This document shows positions 8,867 through 16,673 of a DNA stretch of 64,000 nt, piece by piece. Source of the stretch: Microbacterium candidum (GTDB taxonomy: Bacteria > Actinomycetota > Actinomycetes > Actinomycetales > Microbacteriaceae); contig NZ_JASXSZ010000002.1 in assembly GCF_030315975.1 (NCBI RefSeq), positions 62,001-126,000 of the forward strand. Reading direction: 5' to 3'. Made by a program: the position numbers and the translations under genes. Under the pieces are notes generated by a model. That model had not been told where the DNA came from and did no database searches. It saw only the letters and a program-made list of their open reading frames with translations. Each line of letters opens with the position of its first letter. The first letter of the stretch is position 1.

Positions 8867-8892
8867 TCGGCGATGCACGACAGGATGGGGTC

Positions 8893-9930
8893 ATGGCGTA
8901 CGAGATCCCCGCACCGATGCTGGCCAAGGCCGTGTCCGACATCCCGCGCACGGAGGGGCTGAGCTTCGAGCCGAAGTGGGACGGCTTCCGCGGGCTCGTC
9001 TCTTGGGACGGCACCGACGTCGAGATCGGCTCGCGAGGTGCCAAGCCTCTGACCCGCTACTTCCCCGAGCTCGTCGAGGCGTTCTCGCGACTGCTGCCCG
9101 AACCGTGCCTGCTCGACGGCGAGATCGTCGTCCCGGTCGATCGAGACGGTCGGCGCCGGCTCGACTGGGAGGCGCTGTCGCAGCGCATCCATCCCGCCGC
9201 CTCGCGGGTCAACCGCCTCTCCGAGGAGACGCCCGCGATGTTCATCGCGTTCGACGTGCTCGCGATCGGCGAGCGCGACCTCCAGGCGGTGCCGTTCGCC
9301 GAGCGCAGGGCCGCACTGGTCGACCTGCTGCAGGATGTGCCCGACCCGATCCACGTGACACGGGCGACGGACGATGCCGACCTCGCGCGACGGTGGCTGG
9401 CGGAGTTCGAAGGCGCAGGGCTCGACGGCGTGGTCGCGAAGCCGCTCGACCAGCCGTATGCGCCGGGCAAGCGCAGCATGTTCAAGATCAAGCACGCGCG
9501 CACCGCGGACGTCGTCGCGCTGGGGTACCGCATCCACAAGTCCGGTCAGGGCGTCGGGTCGCTCCTCGTGGGCCTCTACAACGAGGATGGCACGATCTAT
9601 CCCGTCGGCGGCGTCGCCGCATGGAGCAACGAACGGCGTCTCGAGCTCATCGACGAGCTGGCCCCGCTCGTCGAGCGCGACGAGTCGGGTGAGGCCATCC
9701 GCGGCGAGGGCGAGAAGTCGCGATTCCAGGCCGGACGCGCCGATTCGTCGTTCGTGCGGCTTCGACCCGAACGCGTGCTCGAGGTCCGTTACGACCAGCT
9801 CGAGGGCTGGCGCTTCCGGCACACGGTGCAGTTCGAGCGTTGGCGTCCCGACCGCGATCCGCGCTCGTGCACCTACGACCAGCTCGAGGTCGTGGCGGCC
9901 TACGACCTCGCCGACGTCCTCGAGGGCTGA
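8893..9930 (+). CDS. ligC: ATP-dependent DNA ligase, LigC type
   Basis: A 345-residue ligase of the minimal two-domain kind: adenylation domain plus OB fold. The nucleotide-transferase motif I is FEPKWDGFRG with Lys28 as the AMP-accepting residue. Further motifs are SRGAKPLTRYFPE, LLDGEIV (motif III region), LDGVVAKPLD (motif IV) and MFKIKHARTADVV (motif V). Length matches mycobacterial LigC. It lacks the polymerase and phosphoesterase domains of full LigD. It faces a LigD-type polymerase-domain gene 15 bp away, an arrangement also seen in mycobacteria, where the pair has been linked to excision repair rather than classical end joining. Confidence 0.9.
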   Translation: MAYEIPAPMLAKAVSDIPRTEGLSFEPKWDGFRGLVSWDGTDVEIGSRGAKPLTRYFPELVEAFSRLLPEPCLLDGEIVVPVDRDGRRRLDWEALSQRIHPAASRVNRLSEETPAMFIAFDVLAIGERDLQAVPFAERRAALVDLLQDVPDPIHVTRATDDADLARRWLAEFEGAGLDGVVAKPLDQPYAPGKRSMFKIKHARTADVVALGYRIHKSGQGVGSLLVGLYNEDGTIYPVGGVAAWSNERRLELIDELAPLVERDESGEAIRGEGEKSRFQAGRADSSFVRLRPERVLEVRYDQLEGWRFRHTVQFERWRPDRDPRSCTYDQLEVVAAYDLADVLEG

Positions 9931-9945
9931 CGAACCCGCGGGCCG

Positions 9946-10983
9946 TCACTCATCCTTCGGCCAGTTCTCCGGGTTGATGCGGCTCGGCTGCACGCGCGGC
10001 GGCTCCCCCGGCATCTTGGGGAACTCCGGCGGGAACGGCAGCTCGCCGAGACCGTTCGACACGTCGCGCTCCCACCACTCGAGCAGGGTGTCGATCCGCC
10101 CGGACCGCGCACCGAACTCCGCCCAGGGATCGCCTCCGTCGGCGAGACGCTGCGGGATGCTGCGGACGGTGAACGACGTCGGGTCCACTCCATCCAGTTC
10201 GTCCCATGCGAGGGGCGTCGACACCGTCGCGCCAGGGAGCGCCCGCGGGCTGTAGGCGCCTGCCATCGTGCGGTCGCGGTTCGCCTGGTTGAAGTCGATG
10301 AACATGCGGTCGCCGCGCTCCTCCTTCCACCAGTTCATGGTGACCTTGTCGGGCATGCGGCGCTCGAGCTCGCGGCCCGCGGCGATCACGGCGTGCCGCA
10401 CGTCGAGGAACTCGTGCGTCGGCTCGATCGGGCAGAAGAGGTGGATGCCGCGGCTGCCACTGGTCTTGATCCACGTCTCGAGCCCCGCCTCGGCCAGGAC
10501 GTCGCGCATCGCGGGCGCGACCGCAGCGGCCTCGGCGAAACCCGTGCCCGGCTGCGGGTCGAGGTCGATGCGCAGCTCGACGGGGTTGTCGGTGTTCGCG
10601 GTCACCGATGCCCACGGGTGGAACACGATCGTGTTCATCTGCGCGGCCCACACCGCCGCCGCGATCTCGGTGAGGACGAGCTGAGGATGCCGGCGCCCGC
10701 TGTTGTAGCGGACCGTCACCGCCTCGACGAACGACGGTGCGCCCTTCGGCGGGTTCTTCGAGAAGAAGCTCTCCCCGCCGACGCCGTCGGGGAACCGCTC
10801 GAGTGACACCGGCCGGTCGCCGTTGGCGGCGAGGAACGGCTCCGCGACGGCGATGAAGTACTCGGCCAGCTCTTGCTTCGTGATGCCGAGCTCCGGCCAG
10901 ATGACGCGGTTCGGGCTGGACAGCCCGACCTCGCGGTCGCCGTGGGGGCCGGGGACGGTCAGGGTGATGCGCTCGGTAGCCAC
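9946..10983 (-). CDS. LigD-type polymerase domain protein (stand-alone Prim-Pol)
   Basis: A 345-residue archaeo-eukaryotic-primase-type polymerase domain. Catalytic acidic residues are visible in RIDLDPQPG (the DxD pair) and FIDFNQ (third Asp). The nucleotide-binding signature KTSGSRGIHLF and the conserved NWWKEERGDR block also match LigD PolDom proteins. It adds nucleotides at gaps or ends, preferring ribonucleotides in characterised homologues. It converges on LigC with 15 bp between stops, so the two may act together although they are not co-transcribed. A second paralogue lies at 60482-61735. No Ku gene is in the window. Confidence 0.9.
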   Translation of the reverse strand: MATERITLTVPGPHGDREVGLSSPNRVIWPELGITKQELAEYFIAVAEPFLAANGDRPVSLERFPDGVGGESFFSKNPPKGAPSFVEAVTVRYNSGRRHPQLVLTEIAAAVWAAQMNTIVFHPWASVTANTDNPVELRIDLDPQPGTGFAEAAAVAPAMRDVLAEAGLETWIKTSGSRGIHLFCPIEPTHEFLDVRHAVIAAGRELERRMPDKVTMNWWKEERGDRMFIDFNQANRDRTMAGAYSPRALPGATVSTPLAWDELDGVDPTSFTVRSIPQRLADGGDPWAEFGARSGRIDTLLEWWERDVSNGLGELPFPPEFPKMPGEPPRVQPSRINPENWPKDE

Positions 10984-11045
10984 CCGTTCAACGTATCGAC
11001 CGGCACCGACAGCCCGCCAGGGCCCCCGGGGCGTACCGTCGGAGC

Positions 11046-11432
11046 ATGACCACGATCACTCCGTACCTCACGGTGTCGGACGGCCCCGCTGCGCTCGACT
11101 TCTATCGGCGCGCGTTCGGCGCTGAGGTCATCGAACGGTACGACGATGCAGACGGCCGCCTCGCGCACGCGACGCTCGATGTCGGCGGGGCGATCCTGCT
11201 CGTCTCGGGGGAGTATCCGGAGCTCGGCGCGGTGTCCCCGACGACGCTCGGCGGCTCCACGGCCGCCGTCGTGCTGGCGGTCGTGGCCCCCGATGCGACG
11301 TACGCGGCGGCGGTCGACGCCGGTGCGACGGCCGACCGACCCATCGAGGTCGACGGATCGGGCGCCCGGTCCGGATGGATCGTCGACCCCTTCGGCCACC
11401 GGTGGAACATCCGCGGCGCACGCAGAGCCTGA
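11046..11432 (+). CDS. VOC superfamily (glyoxalase/PhnB-like) protein
   Basis: A 128-residue protein with the beta-alpha-beta-beta-beta pattern of the vicinal-oxygen-chelate fold: ITPYLTVSDGPAALDFYRRAFGAEV at the start, LAHATLDVGGAILLVSGE in the middle, and WIVDPFGHRWNI at the C-terminus. The closing DPFGHRW is a hallmark of PhnB-like VOC proteins. These bind metals or small molecules and include resistance proteins and epimerases. No specific activity can be assigned. The gene stands alone and converges on the MFS gene. Confidence 0.82.
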   Translation: MTTITPYLTVSDGPAALDFYRRAFGAEVIERYDDADGRLAHATLDVGGAILLVSGEYPELGAVSPTTLGGSTAAVVLAVVAPDATYAAAVDAGATADRPIEVDGSGARSGWIVDPFGHRWNIRGARRA

Positions 11433-11450
11433 CGGATCAGCCGATTCGCC

Positions 11451-12833
11451 TCAGTGCCCTCGCCAGGGCAGGCGGCGGTCGAGCACGACGAGGGCGAGCA
11501 CCACGACACCCGCGGCGATGACCGCGATCGCGGAGACGTGCAGCCCCGCATCCGTCGCCCGTCCCGGATAGGCGAGCGCGATGAGCGCCGACGCGAAGAT
11601 CGCGCCGAGGTACGACGCCGTGCGCGCGAGGCCCGATGCGACCCCGATCTCCTCCGCCGTCGTCTGGGTGTAGAGCGCGGCCTGGTTGCTCGTGGAGGTG
11701 AAGCCGAGCGCGACGCCGAACAGCAGGCTCAGCGCGACGAGCGCGACTAGCGGCGTCGTACTCGTCACGAACAGGAGGGCGACCCCGCCTCCCACGATCG
11801 CGACGGCGCTGATGAGCAGCGGACCGCGGATGAGCGCGCGGCGCGAGATGATCGCGGCGCCGAAGGCGGCAACGACGGACATCGGCAGCATGATGAGGCC
11901 GCTGACGCTCGCCGAGTATCCGTGGCTGTCCTCGAGCCATTGCACGTACCCGTAGAGCACCGTGTAGGCCGCGGCGAGCGCGACGCTCTGCCGCACGTAG
12001 GTGCGGGTGAGCGCGCCGTTGGCGCGCAGCATCCGCACGTCGATGAACGGGATGCGGGCGCGCAGCTCCCACACGACGAGCCCGGCGACCGCGACGAGGA
12101 AGACCGCGACGAGCCGCCACGAGATATGACGGACGTCCGACAGCACGGCGATGAGGGCGACGACGGATGCGGCGAACAGCAGCATGCCGATCGGGTCGAG
12201 CGCGCGCCACAGGCCGCCCTGGCGCGTGGTCGGGGCATCCTTCGGGAGCCAGGCGAATGCCATCGCCATACCGATGAGTCCGAGCGGGATGTTGACGGCG
12301 AACGCCGCCGGCCACCCCCAGATGCCGACGAGGACCCCACCGAGCGGCAGGCCGAGCGCCGCCGTCGCCTGCCCCGCGATCGAGATCCCGCCGAGGACCC
12401 CGCCGGGGATGCCGGTGCCCGACTCGTCGGCGCGCCGGCGGATGAGCGCCATCGCGGACGGATAGCCCGCAGCAGTCCCGACCCCGATGAGCGCGCGGGA
12501 GACGACCAGCCAGGCGAACGTGGGCGCGACAAGACCGACGAACCCTCCGATCGTCAGGACGACGAGACCGCCGACGAAGACCCGGCGCGGACCGAACTGC
12601 AGACCGAGCCGACCCATCGCCGGCTGCGCCACGGCGCTGGCGACGTACACCGCCGCGACGAGCGTGGCCGTCTCGCCTGCGCCGACGCCGAAGGCGCTGC
12701 CGACCGCGACGAGCGACGTCGCGAGGATCGACGAGTTGATCGGGTTGAGCGAGGTGCCCCACAGGAGCGGGGTGACGAATCGGGCGCCGAATGGATGCGG
12801 GACCGTCGTCCTGCGGTTCGCTCCCGTGGTCAC
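11451..12833 (-). CDS. MFS transporter (DHA2-like, probable drug efflux)
   Basis: About 460 residues from a GTG start at 12833, with 14 hydrophobic segments by eye. N-terminal family features are LNPINSSILATSLVAVGSAFG and GRLGLQFGPRRVFVGGL (the loop 2-3 signature). The arrangement resembles DHA2 drug:proton antiporters. The start overlaps the stop of the isochorismatase-like gene by 4 bp (GTGA), so the two are translationally coupled. The frame is open upstream, but that reading is out of phase with the overlapping upstream gene. Substrate unknown. Confidence 0.85.
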   Translation of the reverse strand: MTTGANRRTTVPHPFGARFVTPLLWGTSLNPINSSILATSLVAVGSAFGVGAGETATLVAAVYVASAVAQPAMGRLGLQFGPRRVFVGGLVVLTIGGFVGLVAPTFAWLVVSRALIGVGTAAGYPSAMALIRRRADESGTGIPGGVLGGISIAGQATAALGLPLGGVLVGIWGWPAAFAVNIPLGLIGMAMAFAWLPKDAPTTRQGGLWRALDPIGMLLFAASVVALIAVLSDVRHISWRLVAVFLVAVAGLVVWELRARIPFIDVRMLRANGALTRTYVRQSVALAAAYTVLYGYVQWLEDSHGYSASVSGLIMLPMSVVAAFGAAIISRRALIRGPLLISAVAIVGGGVALLFVTSTTPLVALVALSLLFGVALGFTSTSNQAALYTQTTAEEIGVASGLARTASYLGAIFASALIALAYPGRATDAGLHVSAIAVIAAGVVVLALVVLDRRLPWRGH

Positions 12834-13399
12834 CGGGCGGTCGCCGCCAGGAGGTCGAGGATCTCGTCGGACGTACCGGTCTCGCCGAGGCGCGGGAACA
12901 CGCGCGTGAGGGAGTGCTCGTGGTTGACGGGATCCATGTCGCCCACGGCATCCGTCGCCACGGTCACGTTGTAGCCGTGCTCGTGCGCGGCGCGCGCAGT
13001 CGACTCGACGCCGGCGCTCGTCGCGATGCCCGCGAGCACGATCTGCGTGACGCCGGCATCGCGCAGCCGGGCGTCGAGGTCGGTGCTGTGGAAGGCGCCC
13101 CACGTCTGCTTCGTCACGTGCAGCGTGCCCTCTGCATCCGGGTGCAGCTCGGGCAGGAGGTCGGCCCAGCTCTCGTCGCGCGGAGACGCCGGGCGCGGGC
13201 GTTCGGTGCGGCCGGGCGCGCCGCCCGTGACGTTCACGAGGACGACCGGCAGGTCCGCGGCCCGGAACGCGTCGGCGAGCCGTGCCGCGTTCGCGACGAG
13301 GGGAGCGACGAGCGGTGCGGCCGCGGGGATGCCGGCGATCCCCTGCTGGAGGTCGATGACGACGAAAGCGGTGCGCGGGTCGAGGGTGGTGACGGTCAT
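12830..13399 (-). CDS. Isochorismatase-like cysteine-hydrolase-fold protein
   Basis: A 189-residue protein of the isochorismatase-like family. The Asp is in FVVIDLQQGI (residue 16) and the Lys is in HVTKQTWGAF near 105. At the nucleophile position the sequence reads GIATSAGVESTARAA, where amidase members have T-x-x-C-V-E-S-T-A. Here the Cys is Gly, as in true isochorismatases that lack a cysteine nucleophile. An amidase mechanism is therefore unlikely, and the substrate is unknown. It forms a two-gene operon with the following MFS gene through a 4-bp overlap. Confidence 0.85.
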   Translation of the reverse strand: MTVTTLDPRTAFVVIDLQQGIAGIPAAAPLVAPLVANAARLADAFRAADLPVVLVNVTGGAPGRTERPRPASPRDESWADLLPELHPDAEGTLHVTKQTWGAFHSTDLDARLRDAGVTQIVLAGIATSAGVESTARAAHEHGYNVTVATDAVGDMDPVNHEHSLTRVFPRLGETGTSDEILDLLAATAR

Positions 13400-13507
13400 G
13401 ATGCCCCTTTTCTGTGCCGTCGGGCACCGTACCGCGGCTGCCTATGGGGTTCTCGTGTGGACCTCACACGGGCTCGTACATGTCCCCGGTCACGCGGGTC
13501 ATCGCGG

Positions 13508-13984
13508 TCACCCCCGCGCGAGCAGCTCGTCGAGCCGCTCGTAGCCTTGCTCGAGCCCGTCGGTCATGCCCTCTTTGAGGAAGGCGTCCATGGTCTCGAT
13601 CGACTCGAACACCCCGTGGTCGACGAGGCGCGAGCGCCCGCCCGGGAGCGCCTCGAACCGGATGACGTCGATGCTGACGCCGTCCGGCCAGCCCTCGAAC
13701 TCGAACGTCTGGATGATGATCTCGTTCTCACGGATCGTGTGGAACATACCGCGGAACGCATACACCGAGCCGTCGGCATCCCGCTGCTCGAAGCGATAGC
13801 CGCCGCCGGTGCGGAAGTCCCACGCGGTGATGGTGTTCTCGAGCCTGCGGGGGCCGATCCACTGCACGAACAGTTCGGGATCGGCGTGGGCGCCGAACAG
13901 CGCCTCCACGGGGGCGTCGAATTCGCGGGTGATGTCGGCGTACGACGTGCCGGGGACGGCGTCGATGGTGACGGGATTGGTCAT
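13508..13984 (-). CDS. SRPBCC/AHSA1-like domain protein
   Basis: A 158-residue protein with the START/Bet v1-like pattern of Aha1-domain proteins. It has YADITREFDAPVEALFGAHADPELFVQWIGP at the N-terminus, then GGGYRFEQRD, GMFHTI and a C-terminal helix LEQGYERLDELL. The start at 13984 overlaps the stop of the ArsR gene by 4 bp (ATGA). ArsR-SRPBCC pairs of this kind are widespread in actinobacteria. The SRPBCC protein likely binds a hydrophobic ligand, but its role is not established. Confidence 0.85.
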   Translation of the reverse strand: MTNPVTIDAVPGTSYADITREFDAPVEALFGAHADPELFVQWIGPRRLENTITAWDFRTGGGYRFEQRDADGSVYAFRGMFHTIRENEIIIQTFEFEGWPDGVSIDVIRFEALPGGRSRLVDHGVFESIETMDAFLKEGMTDGLEQGYERLDELLARG

Positions 13985-14334
13985 GATTCCTTCTCCCTCG
14001 ATCGTTTGGTGGCCGACGCGAGCACCGCGTCGAGCCGGCGATAGGTGGCTTCGACCTCCAGCCGGTGGCGATCGATCCACTCGGTGAGCCGTTCGAGCGC
14101 TGCGGGGTCGAGGTGGACAGGACGACGCTGCGCTTCGCGACTGCGGGTGACGAGGCCCGCCTCCTCCAGCACGTGGATGTGCCGGGAGACGGCCTGCTTC
14201 GTGATGGCGAACGGCTCGGCGAGCTCGTTGACCGTCGCCGCGCCCCGGCTCAACCGTGCGACGATCGCGCGCCGCACGGGATCCGCGAGGGCGAGGAACG
14301 CCCGGTCGAGCGCGTCATCGTCCGTCATGATCAA
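13981..14334 (-). CDS. ArsR-family winged-helix transcriptional regulator
   Basis: A 117-residue protein with a compact winged helix: FLALADPVRRAIVARLSRGAATVNELAEPF, then ITKQAVSRHIHVLEEAGLVTRSREAQRRPVHL. There are no Cys-rich metal sites, so it is not an arsenic sensor of the classic type. It is first in an operon with the SRPBCC gene (4-bp overlap). An alternative ATG lies two codons in (14328). A perfect dyad about 13-28 bp upstream of the start is a likely autoregulatory site. Confidence 0.87.
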   Translation of the reverse strand: MIMTDDDALDRAFLALADPVRRAIVARLSRGAATVNELAEPFAITKQAVSRHIHVLEEAGLVTRSREAQRRPVHLDPAALERLTEWIDRHRLEVEATYRRLDAVLASATKRSREKES

Positions 14335-14346
14335 CCAATTTCTTTA

Positions 14347-14362
14347 TCAACATGTTTGTTGA
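14347..14362. promoter_or_regulatory. Dyad operator upstream of the arsR-like gene
   Basis: Perfect inverted repeat TCAACA-TGTT-TGTTGA in a locally A+T-rich stretch, 13 bp upstream of the ArsR start codon. The size fits an ArsR dimer. Confidence 0.55.
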
Positions 14363-14405
14363 CTAAGAAGATACGACCGAACACCTCCCCCGTCAAGGGG
14401 TCGCT

Positions 14406-15401
14406 TCAGCCCTCGGCGGCGGCTTCGGTGATGAGCGGCTCGAGGTCGCCGCGATCCAGCTGGATCCACGGCCCTGCGGGGTCGATGACGATGCCGGTGA
14501 GCCCGTCGTCGCCCTCGAAGCCGGACACCAGCTGCTCGGCACGAATGGGCATCGGCTGGTCGCCGCGGCCCATCGCGAGCACCTCGAGGGGGTGCGAGAA
14601 CACCTCGAGGAAGCGTGCGCCTTCCTGGGTGCGCGACTCCGCGAGCCCCCACTCGTCGTCTTCGCTCGCGCGGTTCGCCGCGAGCCATAGCGGAGCGGTG
14701 GCGATCGCCGCGACGACCTCGGATGCCGTTGCATCCGTCCGCTCGCCGGCGAGGAGGTTCTTGACGGTGAAGTCGTCGTCGCCCTCTTCGAGCGAGCGCT
14801 CGATGAGCTGACGCGGCAGCACGATCGGGTTCCGGCGGGAGGCGGCGTCGAGGATGATGCCGCCGTAGGGACCGGAGAGCACCGACCGCAGCACGACCTG
14901 CGACAGCTGGCTCATCGCGGTGGACTCGTCGTCGTTGCCCTGAACAGCGGCCTGAAGCGCGGCGCCGCTCGAGAAGACGAGCACGAACGGCGTGTCTTCG
15001 ATCGAGGCGATCGCGAGCGGCAGATCCTCCCCCGCCGCCAGGAGCGCGCGGGCATCGCCGCGGACGCGGAGGAACAGCTCGCCCTGGAACATCTGCCGCG
15101 CGACGCCCATGACCTCCGCCCCGTCCGGGTCGTCCGGGAGGGCGGCAATCGCGTCGCGCAGCAGCACGTTGTCCCGGAGGCCGGGGATGGCGGACTCCGC
15201 GGACGTGGCCGGTGCGGGCTGCTCGGGCGCCACCGGTTCCGGCGTCGCGCCGAGGCCGCCGAAGGAGGAGACGGAGATGTTGACCTGGGGCGCCTCTTCG
15301 ACGGGCGCCTCCTGCGTCTCTTCCGGTGCCGCGGTTTCATCCACCGGAGCGTCCGCATCCTGCTCGGAAGACGACTTCGGGCGACGCGAGAAGATGGCCA
15401 T
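14406..15401 (-). CDS. SseB-family protein
   Basis: A 331-residue protein. The first about 75 residues are a low-complexity acidic and proline-rich linker (E/P/A-rich). Then comes an SseB-like N-terminal domain starting at LRDNVLLRDAIAALPDDPDG, with ELFLRVRGDARALL and DTPFVLVFSSGAALQAA. Actinobacterial proteins of this type are annotated as SseB, but their biochemical role is not established. The C-terminal part ends in GPWIQLDRGDLEPLI. It stands alone with about 100 bp of empty sequence upstream. Confidence 0.75.
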   Translation of the reverse strand: MAIFSRRPKSSSEQDADAPVDETAAPEETQEAPVEEAPQVNISVSSFGGLGATPEPVAPEQPAPATSAESAIPGLRDNVLLRDAIAALPDDPDGAEVMGVARQMFQGELFLRVRGDARALLAAGEDLPLAIASIEDTPFVLVFSSGAALQAAVQGNDDESTAMSQLSQVVLRSVLSGPYGGIILDAASRRNPIVLPRQLIERSLEEGDDDFTVKNLLAGERTDATASEVVAAIATAPLWLAANRASEDDEWGLAESRTQEGARFLEVFSHPLEVLAMGRGDQPMPIRAEQLVSGFEGDDGLTGIVIDPAGPWIQLDRGDLEPLITEAAAEG

Positions 15402-15532
15402 CAGGCCACCCTAACCCCTTGATGCGACGCGTTCCCGCGTGGTGCAATGCGGCATGGCGATGCCCAGGGATGACACGGCCCGCTGCCGATCGTGCGCCCG
15501 CTGGCCGTGTCGACGCGCAGACCTAGGACCCT

Positions 15533-16219
15533 TCATCCACCGTCAGATATGAGGCTGTCCGGGTTGTCAATCGATCGTTGCTGACTTTGCATCCGATCGA
15601 CGGCCGAGTTCATCTGCGTCCGGGAGTAGCTCCAGGGGATCAGCCCGAAGAGCGCATGCGAAGGCCGCATGTCGAGGGCGTATCTTCTGCCGTCGATCGT
15701 CTGCTGCAGATGCCATACCTTCACCATGAAGACACCGTCAGCTGCACGCGAGACACTGAACTCGGCGTCCTGTGAGAGCGGCATCGAAAGCAGGACTTGC
15801 GGCTTGCCGCCGATTCCGAACGTTCTTCCGCCGACGATCTCCATGTGGCCACGATCGATCCGCAGCACGGATATCGGCGACGAACTGACACGGTTCTCGA
15901 CGCCGCCAGCGACGGTCATTTCATTCAGTTGGGAGATCGTGTCACGAGAGATGGCGACGAGGTCGACGAAACTGCGAGGGCTTTCTCGCCGTATCCGATT
16001 TCGCCGCACCTCTCCCACGCGGACGATACACAACAGGGCGAACAGCACGACAGCGATCATCAGAGCGATCAAGATGGGGGCGATCGCGCTAGAGGAGCCG
16101 CTGAGAGCGAGCCGCGAGAGCGTCCAGAGAACAAGACCGACAACGATGATCCACGTCCCGGCGGCGGCTGCCGTGCGGGCGAAGATCTTCGGCTTGGTAT
16201 CGGAGGGATGTCTGTTCAT
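15533..16219 (-). CDS. Hypothetical two-span membrane protein
   Basis: A 228-residue protein with two adjacent transmembrane segments near residues 20-40 and 46-66 (IIVVGLVLWTLSRLAL; APILIALMIAVVLFALLCIV). They are followed by a soluble domain of about 160 residues with many polar and Arg residues. No known family is recognised. Base composition is somewhat lower in G+C than the flanking genes. It is co-directional with the next small membrane protein but separated by about 100 bp. Confidence 0.65.
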   Translation of the reverse strand: MNRHPSDTKPKIFARTAAAAGTWIIVVGLVLWTLSRLALSGSSSAIAPILIALMIAVVLFALLCIVRVGEVRRNRIRRESPRSFVDLVAISRDTISQLNEMTVAGGVENRVSSSPISVLRIDRGHMEIVGGRTFGIGGKPQVLLSMPLSQDAEFSVSRAADGVFMVKVWHLQQTIDGRRYALDMRPSHALFGLIPWSYSRTQMNSAVDRMQSQQRSIDNPDSLISDGG

Positions 16220-16323
16220 CTACACGACGTTCCATCGGCGGGCTCCTCCGCGCGCGAGCGCTGAGCCGGCAGTTGACGAGCGAAGGTCCAGAATCAGGCG
16301 GGCAGTCACGAGGAGTGGAATCA

Positions 16324-16590
16324 TCATGCGGAGCCCTGGACGATCCCGACGATGCCGTAGACGATCATCACGATTCCCAGACCGATACCGGCGAGCCCGA
16401 CGAAACCGACCCAGTAGGGAGACTGAAGTCTCTCGGCCGTGTCGACCACGCGATCACCGAACATGCGGCGCTCGAAGGCCGCCGTGCGCTTATGGAGCGG
16501 GACCCGCAGAAGGTAGATGATCACCCCCGCGACGGCAATCACCGAACCGATGACGATGTTCGGAACGATCGTCGATTGCGCCACGTCCAT
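16324..16590 (-). CDS. Small hypothetical two-span membrane protein
   Basis: An 88-residue protein from the ATG at 16590, or 100 residues if an upstream ATG at 16626 is used. It has two hydrophobic segments (IVIGSVIAVAGVIIYLL; FVGLAGIGLGIVMIVYGIVGIV) with a basic loop containing HKRTAAFERRMFG between them. It looks like a small integral membrane protein of unknown function lying just downstream of the secreted repeat protein. Confidence 0.6.
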   Translation of the reverse strand: MDVAQSTIVPNIVIGSVIAVAGVIIYLLRVPLHKRTAAFERRMFGDRVVDTAERLQSPYWVGFVGLAGIGLGIVMIVYGIVGIVQGSA

Positions 16591-16673
16591 CAGCGGCCGC
16601 CTCAAATTCCAAGAGAGTCCATGCATGACGGGAGGATCGGGCGCTTCCAGGCAGAAGCGCCCGATCCTCGCGT

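Noticed and set aside
13453..13469. CGTGTG-GACCT-CACACG hairpin between the isochorismatase and SRPBCC genes
   Set aside because: Only 6 bp of stem with no clear stop nearby; too weak to call a terminator or operator with confidence.
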